64,000 bases of DNA from Loktanella sp. S4079 (GCF_000967725.1 NZ_JXYE01000002.1:496001-560000), one strand, 5' to 3'; positions 26,697 through 36,238 are shown, numbered from the stretch's first letter. Numbers and translations are program-made. Notes: generated by a model from the letters alone, not told the origin.

Positions 26697-27872
26697 TCAG
26701 TAGGGCAGGTTGGCGAGCCGATCAAAGAGCGTTTCGATTCCGTCGCGGTCGATGTTCGCAAAAGCGATCCGGAATTGGGTTTCGCCGCCCGCCACATCAT
26801 TTGGCATAAACATCGTACCCGGAAGCAGGAGAACACCTGCGTCTGCAACGATTCTCGGCGCGAGATCAGCCGAAGACTGCGCAAACGGATGGGTCACATA
26901 GGCAAAATACGCGCCGCATCCCAGTAGCTTCCAACCCTTTGATTCGAGTTTGTGAAAATGTTCTGAAATGGCCGTGCGGCGATTCAAAATTTCTAAACGT
27001 TCACCCGCAAGCCATGTATCAAGGTTCTGCATCCCCCAAAGCGCGGCACGCTGACCAAGCTGGTTTGGACAAATGGTGACGGTGTCCAAGAATTTTTCAA
27101 CTTCGGCCAGACGTGACGGGCTCGCCACGATTGCGCCAACGCGATGCCCAGTCAGGCGGTAAGCCTTTGAAAAAGAATAGAGCTGGATCAGCGTGTCATC
27201 CCAATTTGGGTCTTGAAACAGATTGTGGGGCGCACCGGTGCGGCTATCAAAATCGCGGTAGGTCTCATCAACGATTAGCGCAATGCCGTGTTTGCGCGCC
27301 AATGTCATAAAGTCTTGCAAGACCTGCGCGGGGTACTCTGCCCCGCAAGGGTTATTCGGAGTGACCAAGGCGATTGCGCGGGTGCGCGGCCCGATCAGTT
27401 TGGCGGCGTCTGTCGCATCGGGAATCATCCCATCGCGGGTTTGCAGCGCTACGGTTTTGACACCAGACATATCCAACCACATCCGGTGGTTAAAATAATA
27501 AGGGACCGGGATGATGACCTCGTCACCCTCATTGCAGAGCGTTGCAATCGTTGCGGCGAATGCTTGGTTGCAGCCCGAAGTGATCGCAGTTTGTCGATCA
27601 GTGATGGTGCCGCCATATGCTTTGCTCCATCGCGTTGCGATTTCATTGCGCAGGCCTGGTAGCCCGAGGACAGGACCGTAAAGATGGGCCTCTGGATCAT
27701 CGAGAACAATTTGCGCCATCGCTTCGCGAAGTGGTGGCGGAGGCGGGTCAACGGGGGCTGCTTGGCTCACGTTTAGCAGCGGGCGATCTGCGGGATGTTC
27801 CACGCCTTCGAGCCAACGGCGCGCCTCCATCACGGGTGGGGCAAATGTCGTGGCGGTGCGTGAAATCGTCAT
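26697..27872 (-). CDS. Class I/II PLP-dependent aminotransferase
   Basis: A 391-residue fold-type I aminotransferase. Visible landmarks are the NNPCGAEYP block (about residue 175), VDETYRDFDS (about 206) and the PLP-binding Lys in YSFSKAYRLTGHRVG (about 239). The C-terminal Arg is in QFRIAFANI. The substrate cannot be assigned. It lies between xanthine phosphoribosyltransferase and the PpiD-like gene on the same strand, 66 bases before the latter. Confidence 0.88.
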   Translation of the reverse strand: MTISRTATTFAPPVMEARRWLEGVEHPADRPLLNVSQAAPVDPPPPPLREAMAQIVLDDPEAHLYGPVLGLPGLRNEIATRWSKAYGGTITDRQTAITSGCNQAFAATIATLCNEGDEVIIPVPYYFNHRMWLDMSGVKTVALQTRDGMIPDATDAAKLIGPRTRAIALVTPNNPCGAEYPAQVLQDFMTLARKHGIALIVDETYRDFDSRTGAPHNLFQDPNWDDTLIQLYSFSKAYRLTGHRVGAIVASPSRLAEVEKFLDTVTICPNQLGQRAALWGMQNLDTWLAGERLEILNRRTAISEHFHKLESKGWKLLGCGAYFAYVTHPFAQSSADLAPRIVADAGVLLLPGTMFMPNDVAGGETQFRIAFANIDRDGIETLFDRLANLPY

Positions 27873-27894
27873 GATCTAATCCGATAATATGGCC

Positions 27895-27928
27895 AAACCG
27901 CACGACAATTCAGATCGCCGCGCGGTTT
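27895..27928. repeat. Imperfect inverted repeat between gpt and the aminotransferase gene
   Basis: AAACCGCACG (27895-27904) and CGCGCGGTTT (27919-27928) pair at 9 of 10 positions around a 14-nt loop. It sits in the 79-bp gap between two minus-strand genes and has no T-run after it. It may be an mRNA processing or stability hairpin. Confidence 0.35.
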
Positions 27929-27951
27929 GATATACTGCCATCAGTAATGCG

Positions 27952-28458
27952 TTAGTCCTTGCCGCGATAGGGCTCAACATACTGAAGTGCCATATCCCAA
28001 GGGAAAAAGATCCAAGTATCTTGGCTGACTTCGGTGATAAATGTGTCGACCTGCGGGCGTCCTTTAGGTTTAGCGTAGACTGTCGCGAATTGCGCGTTCG
28101 GATAGAGCTTGCGCACCAGTTCGAGTGTTTTGCCGCTGTCCACCAGATCATCAACGATCAAAATGCCAGTCCCGTCGCCCATCAGCTCGGCATCAGGGGC
28201 CTTTAGCACTTTGGCTTCGGAGCGCTCTTGGTGATCATAGCTTTTTACGCTGATCGTATCGACGGTCCGGATGTCCAGTTCGCGGGCGACGATCATCGCA
28301 GGTGCCATGCCACCGCGTGTAATGGCCACGACAGCACGCCACGCCCCGTCATCTGGCCCTTGCCCGTCTAGCCGCCACGCAAGCGCGCGACTGTCGCGGT
28401 GAATTTGATCCCAGCTAATGTGGAACCCTTTTTCATGAGGCAGGCGGGTATCGGTCAT
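27952..28458 (-). CDS. gpt: Xanthine phosphoribosyltransferase
   Basis: Salvages xanthine and guanine with PRPP. The 168-residue type I phosphoribosyltransferase has the PRPP-binding motif [18 protein letters not shown] near residues 97-114 and the [10 protein letters not shown] loop near 46. The C-terminal [10 protein letters not shown] block is characteristic of the Gpt group. Length is normal. Confidence 0.93.
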   Translation of the reverse strand: MTDTRLPHEKGFHISWDQIHRDSRALAWRLDGQGPDDGAWRAVVAITRGGMAPAMIVARELDIRTVDTISVKSYDHQERSEAKVLKAPDAELMGDGTGILIVDDLVDSGKTLELVRKLYPNAQFATVYAKPKGRPQVDTFITEVSQDTWIFFPWDMALQYVEPYRGKD

Positions 28459-28665
28459 GGCATATTCCTTGTGGCAGCGATCACGTGGCGGTTACCTTAG
28501 CACCAATTAGCGCAAGAGTTGCACCAAACACGCGATCAATCAGAGTTGATAGGCTTATGTAGCCTTAGCGTGTCCTTTCAAGTGAAAAAATGCGCGCCGC
28601 CATGCTATTCCGCGCAGTTTCTTAGAAAAACACCGCCAATAGTCTTGCTGTATATAAAGAGAAAG

Positions 28666-28794
28666 ATGTGCCGTGCGGTACGATGCCCAGCCAGATCACA
28701 CGATACAGAATGGAAATCGTGGGATCAGCGAGACGAGTCGCAAGTTATGGATGGCATCGCGCGCTGGGGTATTAGCGCGAAAGAGAATCAATAG
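28666..28794 (+). CDS. Doubtful small ORF, 42 residues
   Basis: An ATG preceded by AGAGAAAG and by a TATATAAA element opens a 42-residue frame rich in Trp, Arg and Asp, ending in GIARWGISAKENQ. A long hairpin follows the stop codon. I recognise no family. The same frame is open further upstream, so start and reality are both uncertain. Confidence 0.2.
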   Translation: MCRAVRCPARSHDTEWKSWDQRDESQVMDGIARWGISAKENQ

Positions 28795-28802
28795 GGCATT
28801 GT

Positions 28803-28848
28803 GCGCGCAGCAATGATAACCCCCAGTTCGGGGGCATTGGCTGCGCGC
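28803..28848. repeat. Long two-tier stem-loop downstream of fabI
   Basis: GCGCGCAGC-AATG (28803-28815) pairs with CATT-G-GCTGCGCGC (28835-28848), with a single bulged base. Inside, CCCCC (28820-28824) pairs with GGGGG (28830-28834) around AGTTC. The structure would be very stable on either strand. It lacks a T-run, so it is not a standard terminator. It lies 41 bases beyond the fabI stop codon and could stabilise or end that mRNA. Confidence 0.65.
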
Positions 28849-28889
28849 GAATGTAGAAACCGGATGGTTCCAATGTCTCGGGCGTGACC

Positions 28890-29696
28890 TTACTCTTTGG
28901 TAACGTCAGGTGCGTCTACGGCTTTCATTCCGACGACGTGATAACCGGCGTCGACATGCAACACCTCGCCTGTGACTGCGCTGCCCAAATCAGACAGCAG
29001 GTACAGTGCGGATTTACCGACTTCTTCTTGTGTCACGGTGCGACGTAGAGGGGCGTTATATTCGTTCCATTTCATGATGAGCCGAAAATCGCCGATGCCA
29101 GAAGCCGCCAAGGTCTTGATCGTTCCGGCGCTAATTGCGTTCACGCGAATGGCGTCTTTTCCGAGGTCTTCAGCAAGGTAACGCACCGATGCCTCGAGTG
29201 CCGCTTTGGCGACGCCCATGACGTTGTAATGCGGCATGACTTTTTCGGCGCCATAATACGTAAGTGTCAAACATGAGCCACCTTCGGTCATCATTTTTTC
29301 GGCACGTTTTACCACGGCTGTGAACGAGTAGACCGAGATATCCATCGACATCAGGAAATTGTCGCGGCTGGTGTCTACGTAACGGCCGCGGAGTTCATTT
29401 TTGTCTGAAAAACCAATGGCATGAACGATAAAGTCCAGCTTTCCCCAGCGGCTTTCTAGCTCTGAAAAGAGGGCGTCAATCGACGCTTCGTCACCCACAT
29501 CACAGGGTAGAACAATGTCTGACCCAACCGATTCCGCAAGCGGACCGACACGTTTCTTGAGTGCGTCGCCCTGATAGGAAAATGCCAATTCAGCGCCGGC
29601 TTCGGCACAGGCTTTTGCAATCCCCCATGCGATGGATTTGTCATTGGCAAGGCCCATAATCAGGCCCCGTTTGCCTTGCATCAGCTGAGACGTCAT
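28890..29696 (-). CDS. fabI: Enoyl-[acyl-carrier-protein] reductase (NADH)
   Basis: Catalyses the last reduction in each fatty-acid elongation cycle. The 268-residue divergent short-chain dehydrogenase has the FabI cofactor motif RGLIMGLANDKSIAWGIA. The catalytic pair Tyr157/Lys164 is in HYNVMGVAKAALEAS, and VNAISAGTIKTLAASGI follows. It diverges from pdxH across a 153-bp gap containing a perfect palindrome. Confidence 0.96.
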   Translation of the reverse strand: MTSQLMQGKRGLIMGLANDKSIAWGIAKACAEAGAELAFSYQGDALKKRVGPLAESVGSDIVLPCDVGDEASIDALFSELESRWGKLDFIVHAIGFSDKNELRGRYVDTSRDNFLMSMDISVYSFTAVVKRAEKMMTEGGSCLTLTYYGAEKVMPHYNVMGVAKAALEASVRYLAEDLGKDAIRVNAISAGTIKTLAASGIGDFRLIMKWNEYNAPLRRTVTQEEVGKSALYLLSDLGSAVTGEVLHVDAGYHVVGMKAVDAPDVTKE

Positions 29697-29767
29697 CGCT
29701 GTCGTTCCTTCGTCTTGGTTTACTTCGCGTTAGCCTCGTTTAGGCGATTGCAGTACCCGCAGCAAGC

Positions 29768-29787
29768 TTTTGAACAGACGTTCAAAA
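29768..29787. promoter_or_regulatory. Perfect operator-like palindrome TTTTGAAC-N4-GTTCAAAA
   Basis: Two perfect 8-bp arms around AGAC lie about midway between the divergent fabI and pdxH starts (72 and 63 bp away). The size and symmetry fit a dimeric helix-turn-helix repressor such as a TetR- or GntR-type lipid regulator. No regulator gene is adjacent. It is not a LexA box, because the inner GAAC/GTTC spacing is 4. Confidence 0.55.
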
Positions 29788-29849
29788 AGGTTGCGACATT
29801 CTGTGATTGTGCCTAAGCCTATCCCGCAAGGAAAGAGTGAGGCAGAGTA

Positions 29850-30455
29850 ATGGGTGACAGAGATGGTATATTCGCGGGTGAAGACCCGTTTGCCATTGCG
29901 CGCCAGTGGCTTGAGACCGCTACTCATTCTGAACCTAACGACGCGAACGCCATCGCACTATCGACTGTCGATGCAACAGGTTTGCCAAACGTGCGCATGG
30001 TCTTGCTCAAGGAGATTGAGCAAGACGCATTTGTGTTTTACACCAACTACGAAAGTCAGAAGGCGCAAGAAATCGCGCACTCGGGCAAAGCCGCATTTGT
30101 GTTACACTGGAAGTCGTTAGCGCGGCAGATTAGAGTAAGGGGGTTGGTCTCACGTGAGGATGGGCCGATTGCTGATGCTTATTACAAGTCGCGTTCGCTC
30201 AAGAGCCGCATTGGCGCTTGGGCATCACGGCAATCGCGGCCTTTGTCGTCACGCTCTGCGTTGATGGCAGAAGTCGCAAAAGTAACGTTACAAAAAGGGG
30301 TGGATCCGGGACGGCCACCTTTTTGGGGTGGTTTCCGGATTGTACCTCTGGAAGTCGAGTTTTGGTCAGATGGTGCATACAGGTTGCATGATCGGTTTCG
30401 GTGGTCACGCAAAACAACAAGTGGGCCGTGGGAAATCACGCGACTAAATCCATGA
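29850..30455 (+). CDS. pdxH: Pyridoxamine 5'-phosphate oxidase
   Basis: FMN-dependent oxidase making pyridoxal 5'-phosphate. The 201-residue protein has [22 protein letters not shown] with the FMN-binding region (residues 49-70), [24 protein letters not shown] and the C-terminal [20 protein letters not shown] signature. GAGG lies 7 bases before the ATG. Confidence 0.95.
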   Translation: MGDRDGIFAGEDPFAIARQWLETATHSEPNDANAIALSTVDATGLPNVRMVLLKEIEQDAFVFYTNYESQKAQEIAHSGKAAFVLHWKSLARQIRVRGLVSREDGPIADAYYKSRSLKSRIGAWASRQSRPLSSRSALMAEVAKVTLQKGVDPGRPPFWGGFRIVPLEVEFWSDGAYRLHDRFRWSRKTTSGPWEITRLNP

Positions 30456-30567
30456 GTTTCGCGTATAGTGAAAACTCTATATTAATGTCGTCAAGGTTTT
30501 CCGGTGGTGAACGGGACAAATTGAGGAAGACGGGGGCGGTTGCGACTGTGCCCGAGGGGAAGACGTA

Positions 30568-31095
30568 ATGGAAACGCAGGGTGCTAGTAACCAAAAGCGT
30601 GTTAATGGACTGGTAAAATGGTTTGATCCGGCAAAGGGCTTTGGCTTTGTCGTTGCAGATCAGGGTGGATCAGACATTTTGCTACACGCAAATGTCTTGC
30701 GCAATTTCGGACAGGGGTCTGTCGTTGACGGATCGCAAATCGAAATCGTTGTACAAGACACGCAGCGTGGGCTGCAGGCGACAGAGGTTCTGTCGATCAC
30801 ACCGCCACAAGCTGAAACAGCAGTGCCGCTCAAGGATATGGCCGAGTTTTCGGCCGAAGATATCGCGCAGCGCGAAATAGAACCAGCCCGCGTGAAGTGG
30901 TTCGATAAGGCGAAGGGATTCGGATTCGCCAATATTTTTGGAAATACCGACGACGTATTTATTCATATCGAAGTTTTACGGCGGTCGGGCTTGTCCGACC
31001 TTCAATCCGGCGAGGCCATTGGCCTGCGACTGGTGGATGGCGAACGGGGTCGCATGGCGATCGAAGTCGTCGGCTGGGAGATAGCCGCTAAGTGA
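30568..31095 (+). CDS. Protein with two cold-shock domains
   Basis: A 175-residue RNA/DNA-binding protein with two CspA-like OB folds. The first is at about residues 12-75 (NGLVKWFDPAKGFGFVVAD, with RNP1-like KGFGFV). The second is at about 107-172 (ARVKWFDKAKGFGFANIFG). A roughly 30-residue acidic linker joins them. Two-domain cold-shock proteins are common in alphaproteobacteria and may act as RNA chaperones. GGGAAGA precedes the ATG. The stop overlaps the DUF192 gene's GTG start. Confidence 0.9.
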   Translation: METQGASNQKRVNGLVKWFDPAKGFGFVVADQGGSDILLHANVLRNFGQGSVVDGSQIEIVVQDTQRGLQATEVLSITPPQAETAVPLKDMAEFSAEDIAQREIEPARVKWFDKAKGFGFANIFGNTDDVFIHIEVLRRSGLSDLQSGEAIGLRLVDGERGRMAIEVVGWEIAAK

Positions 31096-31568
31096 AAAAT
31101 CTGATCGTCACCCTTGGTTTCATTTTCGCAGCCCAACCAATCTGGGCGGCATGCGCAGAAGATAAGGTGACGGTCAGCGGGGATTGGGGGCAGGCGCGCT
31201 TTAGCGTCGATGTTGCCGACGATCCCCAAGAACGCGCCCGTGGGCTGATGTTCGTCGAAGACCTACCGATCATGTCAGGAATGCTGTTTGTGTACGAGCA
31301 GCCGCAGCCAGTGAGCTTCTGGATGCAGAACACACTGATTCCCTTGGATATGATTTTTGCCGCACCAGACGGCGAGATTCTCTCGATTCATGAAAATGCG
31401 ATTCCTTTAGAAACCACACCGATTCCCGGTGGGGACGGAATTTTGGTCGTTCTAGAGATTAACGGCGGGCTTTCGGCGCGTCTTGGGATCGCTGAGGGAG
31501 ATTTTTTGCAGCATCCGGCCCTTGGTTCTAAGGCATTTTTAAATTGCGACGAAAAGAGTGACGATTAG
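31092..31568 (+). CDS. DUF192 family exported protein
   Basis: A 158-residue protein with a signal peptide (residues 1-19, cleaving near IWAAC). A single DUF192 beta-barrel domain covers about 30-148, with the family motifs RARGLMFVEDLP, SFWMQNTLIPLDMIF and VLEINGGLSARLGI. The biochemical role of the family is not established. The GTG start overlaps the preceding stop codon (GTGA), indicating coupling to the cold-shock-domain gene. Confidence 0.88.
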   Translation: MKNLIVTLGFIFAAQPIWAACAEDKVTVSGDWGQARFSVDVADDPQERARGLMFVEDLPIMSGMLFVYEQPQPVSFWMQNTLIPLDMIFAAPDGEILSIHENAIPLETTPIPGGDGILVVLEINGGLSARLGIAEGDFLQHPALGSKAFLNCDEKSDD

Positions 31569-31609
31569 GCCTTTTCAAATCAGTTCACTGGGTTTAGAGA
31601 AGCCCTCGT

Positions 31610-31686
31610 CGGGGCGTAGCGCAGCCTGGTAGCGCATCTGTTTTGGGAACAGAGGGTCGGGAGTTCGAATCTCTCCGCCCCGACCA
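31610..31686 (+). tRNA. tRNA-Pro (anticodon UGG)
   Basis: A 77-nt cloverleaf. The acceptor stem CGGGGCG pairs with CGCCCCG, followed by a discriminator A and an encoded CCA. The D arm is GCGCAGCCTGGTAGCGC. The anticodon stem TCTGT/ACAGA encloses the loop TTTGGGA with anticodon TGG. The T arm contains GGGAGTTCGAATCTCTC. It lies 41 bases after the DUF192 gene and is followed by a terminator. Confidence 0.97.
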
Positions 31687-31708
31687 TTCAACAAAAGCTT
31701 GAATATCA

Positions 31709-31740
31709 CGACAGCAGCCTCCGGGCTGCTGTGTCGTTTT
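31709..31740 (+). terminator. Intrinsic terminator after tRNA-Pro
   Basis: AGCAGCC-TCCG-GGCTGCT (31713-31730) forms a 7-bp stem with a tetraloop, extended by partial CGAC/GTCG pairing. TTTT follows at 31737-31740. It ends the tRNA transcript. Confidence 0.85.
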
Positions 31741-32232
31741 GGTCGCGCCCAATAATTCGCCATAAAGATTAACAGCATAGCTGCAAATCGGTGGAAAACC
31801 TTCGACTCGAATCTGAAAAACTTTGACTAAGTTAGCCGAACTTAAGGGCTTTCTGTTTTTGCACTTTGATTAACCTTCTGTGGACAATTTGGTGGATGAA
31901 TCAGTTAGCTTTTTGCCCATGTGGCGGAGATAAGCCGTCAACCGAATTAATCCGTATTTTGTGTTAAAAATGCGTTGACCCACTAGGGCTAGATGCGTCA
32001 GTTTGTGCGGGCAAGTCGGCGCAACACAATATGTAGTGCTGACAACCGGGGGCGGTTCAACAGCTAGGCTTTACGCCAAATTGCAGTATCCCAGCGCGGT
32101 CCAGCCATTGGCTGGGGCGGTACTGTTCGGCCATTTGAACCCACAGGGAAGCACATAGTCAGTATCGCGCAGGCGGTTGGGATCAAGTTATTTGCTGCAA
32201 CGTCAGCAACGTCGATAAACAGGGGCAGACAG
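31741..32232. other. Long regulatory region upstream of nrdJ
   Basis: This 492-bp stretch holds no convincing gene. It contains an NrdR-box-like element at 32024-32039 overlapping a candidate promoter (TTGTGC at 32003-32008, CAATAT at 32027-32032). The remaining 190 bases form a potential leader with a CCAGCC-ATT-GGCTGG hairpin (32101-32115). I searched it by eye for a cobalamin riboswitch and found none of the conserved boxes in order. Confidence 0.6.
32024..32039 (+). promoter_or_regulatory. NrdR box upstream of nrdJ
   Basis: ACACAATATGTAGTGC closely matches the NrdR consensus ACACWATATATWGTGT (two mismatches). It overlaps a plausible -10 hexamer, so NrdR binding would block the nrdJ promoter. 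NrdR boxes usually occur in pairs; I do not see a clear second copy at the usual spacing. Confidence 0.7.
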
Positions 32233-35200
32233 ATGAAAATCGAACGCAATTTTACCAAGTCAGGTGAAGACGCCTACGCAGGGCTCGAATTCAAGACGAC
32301 CACGTCTGAGATTCGGAACCCCGATGGCACAGTTGTTTTCAAACTCGACGAATGTGAAATTCCGGGCGGTTGGAGCCAGGTTGCATCTGACGTGATCGCA
32401 CAGAAATATTTCCGCAAGGCGGGCGTTCCTTCGGAGCTGAAGAAAGTCAAAGAAAAGGGTGTCCCTGAGTTCCTGTGGCGGTCTGTCCCCGCCAAAGGTG
32501 CGACGTTCGGCGGCGAGACATCTGCAAAGCAGGTTTTTGACCGGCTTGCGGGTGCGTGGACTTACTGGGGCTGGAAGGGCGGCTATTTCTCGTCAGAGGA
32601 TGATGCGCGTGCCTATTTCGACGAAATGCGCCATATGCTTGCTACACAACGTGCGGCGCCGAACAGCCCGCAGTGGTTTAACACTGGCCTGCACTGGGCT
32701 TATGGAATCGATGGTCCTGCACAAGGCCACTACTATGTTGATTACCAAACGGGTGAGCTGACCAAATCTGCCTCAAGCTATGAGCATCCGCAGCCACATG
32801 CTTGCTTTATCCAATCGATCCAGGACGATCTGGTGAACGAAGGCGGGATCATGGACCTTTGGGTGCGTGAGGCGCGTCTGTTTAAATATGGCTCTGGTAC
32901 CGGCACGAACTTTTCTTCGTTGCGCGGGGCAGGAGAGCCTTTGTCTGGTGGTGGCAAATCGTCTGGTTTGATGGGTTTCCTGAAAATCGGCGACCGTGCA
33001 GCTGGCGCGATCAAATCAGGTGGTACAACACGCCGTGCCGCGAAAATGGTGATTGTCGATGCCGACCACCCAGATATCGAAGAATTCATCAACTGGAAGG
33101 TGGTTGAAGAGCAAAAGGTTGCGAGCATCGTTGCTGGCTCGAAAATGCACGAACGCTACCTCAATGACATCTTCACCGCGATTAAGTCGTGGGATGGCAG
33201 CGCCGATGATGCCTATGACACCAAATCGAACAGCGCCCTCGCGACTGCTGTGCGCGCGGCAAAGCGCTCTGCAATTCCAGAGACATATATCAAGCGCGTT
33301 CTAGACTACGCAAAGCAAGGCTACGACAGCATTGAATTCCCGACTTACGACACAGATTGGGATTCAGAGGCGTATTCGTCAGTTTCAGGTCAAAACTCGA
33401 ACAATTCGATTCGCGTCACTGATGCCTTCCTTAAGGCCGTCGAAGATGATGCCGACTGGAAGCTGATCAACCGCAAGAACGGTGAAGTTGCTAAGATCAT
33501 CAAAGCGCGTGACCTTTGGGAGCAAGTCGGCCATGCAGCATGGGCTTGTGCTGATCCGGGCATCCAGTTCCACGATACAGTCAACGCATGGCACACATGT
33601 CCAGAAGACGGTGAGATCCGCGGATCAAACCCTTGTTCTGAATACATGTTCCTTGATGATACGGCCTGTAACCTTGCGTCGATGAACCTGCTAAAGTTCT
33701 ACAAAGACGGCGAGTTTCAAGTCGAAGACTACATCCATGCGACTCGTCTTTGGACTGTGACGCTAGAGGTCTCGGTCATGATGGCGCAGTTCCCATCCAA
33801 AGAGATTGCTCAGCGTTCATATGACTTCCGTACATTGGGGTTGGGCTATGCCAACATCGGCGGTCTGCTGATGAACATGGGTCTTGGCTATGACAGTGAT
33901 CAGGGCCGTGCGATGGGTGCCGCGTTGACTGCGATCATGACAGGCGTGTCCTATGCGACATCTGCCGAAATGGCGGGTGAGCTTGGCGCATTCCCAGGCT
34001 ATGCGAAAAACGCAAAGCACATGCAGCGCGTGATCAAAAACCACCGTCAGGCGGCATTGGGCAAATCAACGGGCTATGACAACCTTGATGTAAAACCGGT
34101 ACCATTGGACCACGCAAACTGTCCTGACCCACGCTTGATCGATCTTGCGATTTCATCTTGGGACGAGGCGCTGGAACTGGGCGAACAGCATGGTTTCCGC
34201 AATGCTCAGGTCTCTGTGATTGCGCCAACCGGGACGATTGGTCTGGTTATGGATTGTGACACAACAGGGATCGAGCCTGACTTTGCCCTCGTGAAATTCA
34301 AGAAACTTGCGGGCGGGGGCTACTTTAAGATCATCAACCAGTCGGTGCCTGCTGCGCTTGAAAAACTGGGCTATGGTCCAGCGCAGATCGAAGAGATCAT
34401 TTCATACGCCGTCGGTCACGGTACCATCGGTCAGGCCCCGGCGATCAATCATACCTCGCTGATCGGCCATGGCTTTGGCCAAGCGGAAATCGACAAAATC
34501 GAAGCGGCATTGGCATCTGCCTTTGACATTCGTTTTGTGTTCAACCAATGGACTTTGGGCGAAGATTTCTGCACCAAGACCTTGGGCATTCCACATGCGA
34601 AGCTGAACGATCCCACCTTTGATCTGCTGCGCCACCTTGGCTACTCTAAGCAAGAAATCGAAGCGGCCAACGACCACGTATGCGGTACAATGACGCTCGA
34701 AGGTGCGCCATTCCTCAAGGAAGAGCACTACAACGTCTTTGACTGTGCGAACCCATGTGGCAAAAAAGGCAAACGCTATCTGAGCGTTGATAGCCATATC
34801 TACATGATGGCAGCGGCGCAGTCGTTCATCTCTGGCGCGATCTCAAAAACGATCAACATGCCGAACGACGCAACCATCGAGGACTGTCAAAAGGCCTACG
34901 AGCTGTCTTGGTCTCTTGGGGTAAAGGCCAACGCACTGTACCGTGACGGTTCCAAGCTGTCGCAGCCGTTGGCAGCCGCACTCGTCGAAGATGATGATGA
35001 AGCGGCAGAAACGCTTGAGAGTGGGACACCACAAGAAAAAGCAGCCGTGCTGGCAGAGAAGGTGATCGAAAAGGTCATCGTTCAGGAAGTGCGCAATCGC
35101 GAACGCGAAAAGATGCCGCAACGCCGTAAGGGTTACACCCAAAAGGCCATCGTCGGTGGGCACAAGGTCTATCTACGGACGGGCGAATATGAGAACGGCA

Positions 35201-35880
35201 CCCTTGGTGAAATCTTTATTGATATGCACAAAGAAGGCGCCGGTTTCCGTGCGATGATGAACAACTTTGCGATCGCTGTGTCGGTTGGGCTTCAGTATGG
35301 CGTGCCGCTCGACGAGTTTGTCGATGCGTTCACCTTTACCAAATTTGAGCCTGCCGGAATGGTTCAAGGTAACGACAGCATCAAGAGCGCAACGTCGATT
35401 TTGGATTACGTCTTCCGCGAATTGGCTGTGTCGTATCTCGACCGGACTGATCTGGCTCACGTTAAGCCAGAAGGTGCGTCATTCGACGATATCGGTCGCG
35501 GCGAAGAAGAGGGCGTATCGAACGTCCAAACACCTACAGAAAACGCAGCAACGCGGTCGTTGGAAGTGCTCAAGCAGATTTCATCGAGCGGCTACCTGCG
35601 CAAGCGGATGCCACAGGATCTGGTGGTTCTTCAGGGCGGGGCCGGTGGGACTGCACTGCCAAACGGTCAAGATCCGCAAGCTGCGTTGCAAACTTTGGTG
35701 CCGGAAACGGTGGCAGAAACAGCGATCAGCACGGGCACTGTCAGCATCTCTGCGCGCGATAAAGCTAAGATGCAGGGCTATGAAGGCGACCCATGCGGTG
35801 AATGTGGCAACTACACATTGGTCCGCAACGGGACCTGCATGAAATGTAACACATGTGGCGGCACCTCGGGTTGCAGCTAA
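32233..35880 (+). CDS. nrdJ: Adenosylcobalamin-dependent (class II) ribonucleoside-diphosphate reductase
   Basis: Makes deoxyribonucleotides independently of oxygen, using adenosylcobalamin. The 1215-residue protein has the class II catalytic barrel. Visible motifs include [54 protein letters not shown] and APTGTIG. It ends in a zinc-ribbon-like [19 protein letters not shown] tail, which in class II enzymes re-reduces the active-site cysteines. The NrdR box and long leader suggest dNTP-linked control. Cobalamin genes lie about 24 kb away. Confidence 0.96.
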   Translation: MKIERNFTKSGEDAYAGLEFKTTTSEIRNPDGTVVFKLDECEIPGGWSQVASDVIAQKYFRKAGVPSELKKVKEKGVPEFLWRSVPAKGATFGGETSAKQVFDRLAGAWTYWGWKGGYFSSEDDARAYFDEMRHMLATQRAAPNSPQWFNTGLHWAYGIDGPAQGHYYVDYQTGELTKSASSYEHPQPHACFIQSIQDDLVNEGGIMDLWVREARLFKYGSGTGTNFSSLRGAGEPLSGGGKSSGLMGFLKIGDRAAGAIKSGGTTRRAAKMVIVDADHPDIEEFINWKVVEEQKVASIVAGSKMHERYLNDIFTAIKSWDGSADDAYDTKSNSALATAVRAAKRSAIPETYIKRVLDYAKQGYDSIEFPTYDTDWDSEAYSSVSGQNSNNSIRVTDAFLKAVEDDADWKLINRKNGEVAKIIKARDLWEQVGHAAWACADPGIQFHDTVNAWHTCPEDGEIRGSNPCSEYMFLDDTACNLASMNLLKFYKDGEFQVEDYIHATRLWTVTLEVSVMMAQFPSKEIAQRSYDFRTLGLGYANIGGLLMNMGLGYDSDQGRAMGAALTAIMTGVSYATSAEMAGELGAFPGYAKNAKHMQRVIKNHRQAALGKSTGYDNLDVKPVPLDHANCPDPRLIDLAISSWDEALELGEQHGFRNAQVSVIAPTGTIGLVMDCDTTGIEPDFALVKFKKLAGGGYFKIINQSVPAALEKLGYGPAQIEEIISYAVGHGTIGQAPAINHTSLIGHGFGQAEIDKIEAALASAFDIRFVFNQWTLGEDFCTKTLGIPHAKLNDPTFDLLRHLGYSKQEIEAANDHVCGTMTLEGAPFLKEEHYNVFDCANPCGKKGKRYLSVDSHIYMMAAAQSFISGAISKTINMPNDATIEDCQKAYELSWSLGVKANALYRDGSKLSQPLAAALVEDDDEAAETLESGTPQEKAAVLAEKVIEKVIVQEVRNREREKMPQRRKGYTQKAIVGGHKVYLRTGEYENGTLGEIFIDMHKEGAGFRAMMNNFAIAVSVGLQYGVPLDEFVDAFTFTKFEPAGMVQGNDSIKSATSILDYVFRELAVSYLDRTDLAHVKPEGASFDDIGRGEEEGVSNVQTPTENAATRSLEVLKQISSSGYLRKRMPQDLVVLQGGAGGTALPNGQDPQAALQTLVPETVAETAISTGTVSISARDKAKMQGYEGDPCGECGNYTLVRNGTCMKCNTCGGTSGCS

Positions 35881-35894
35881 GGAACGAACAGACA

Positions 35895-36140
35895 ATGGAT
35901 TTTGCTTTTGAAATTGCGGGCTTTCGTTGCGAGGCCAACTCCATGCGGATGCGTGGTCGGACGCTCGAGGCCAGCTTTGCAAATGATGCTGCGGGTCCAT
36001 TGTCTGACGCCTTCAGCAATAACACGACAGTGTCTTTCCTCGGGGCTTCGGCGCTGGCGTCGAACTATGCGATCGAGGCGATTAACACTGATGCAGCAAA
36101 CGGCTGTACCGCAATCTTCGGCGCCCTGAGCGCCGCATAA
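35895..36140 (+). CDS. Small protein downstream of nrdJ, unknown function
   Basis: An 81-residue protein starting 14 bases after the nrdJ stop, with AAGGA about 12 bases before the ATG. Sequence features are MDFAFEIAGFRCEANSMRMRG, a single Cys, and an Ala/Asn-rich second half ending CTAIFGALSAA. There is no signal peptide and no clear membrane span. I do not recognise the family. A strong terminator beyond it suggests it is the last gene of the nrdJ transcript. Confidence 0.65.
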   Translation: MDFAFEIAGFRCEANSMRMRGRTLEASFANDAAGPLSDAFSNNTTVSFLGASALASNYAIEAINTDAANGCTAIFGALSAA

Positions 36141-36238
36141 AGAGATCCAGGGCGGGTGCGCTCGCCCTTGGCGTAGATCAGGCCGCAGGCAACAAACCGG
36201 GCAGTACACAAAGAGTGAGCCTGATCAGCGAGACTATA

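Larger units (their letters stand above)
28459..28889. other. 431-bp intergenic region between gpt and fabI
   Basis: No convincing gene is present. A plus-strand TATATAAAG stretch (28651-28659) is followed by a 42-codon open frame (28666-28794, starting MCRAVRCPARSHD, ending ARWGISAKENQ) of unknown reality. Eight bases after its stop comes a long stem-loop (28803-28848). The left part (28459-28640) shows nothing I can interpret. Confidence 0.5.

Noticed and set aside
30456..30567. GAGTTT/AAACTC inverted repeat after pdxH as a terminator
   Set aside because: Arms are AT-rich and only 6 bp with a 12-nt loop and no T-run; it could be part of the cold-shock gene leader, but evidence is too weak to list.
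31949..31964. Second NrdR box (ending TTTTGTGT)
   Set aside because: Only one half-site fits the consensus and the 75-bp offset from the good box is not the usual spacing.
31870..32232. Cobalamin riboswitch upstream of nrdJ
   Set aside because: A stretch near 32101-32125 (GGCTGGGGCGGTACTG) faintly recalls a B12-box, but the ordered conserved elements and the pseudoknot partner are not present.
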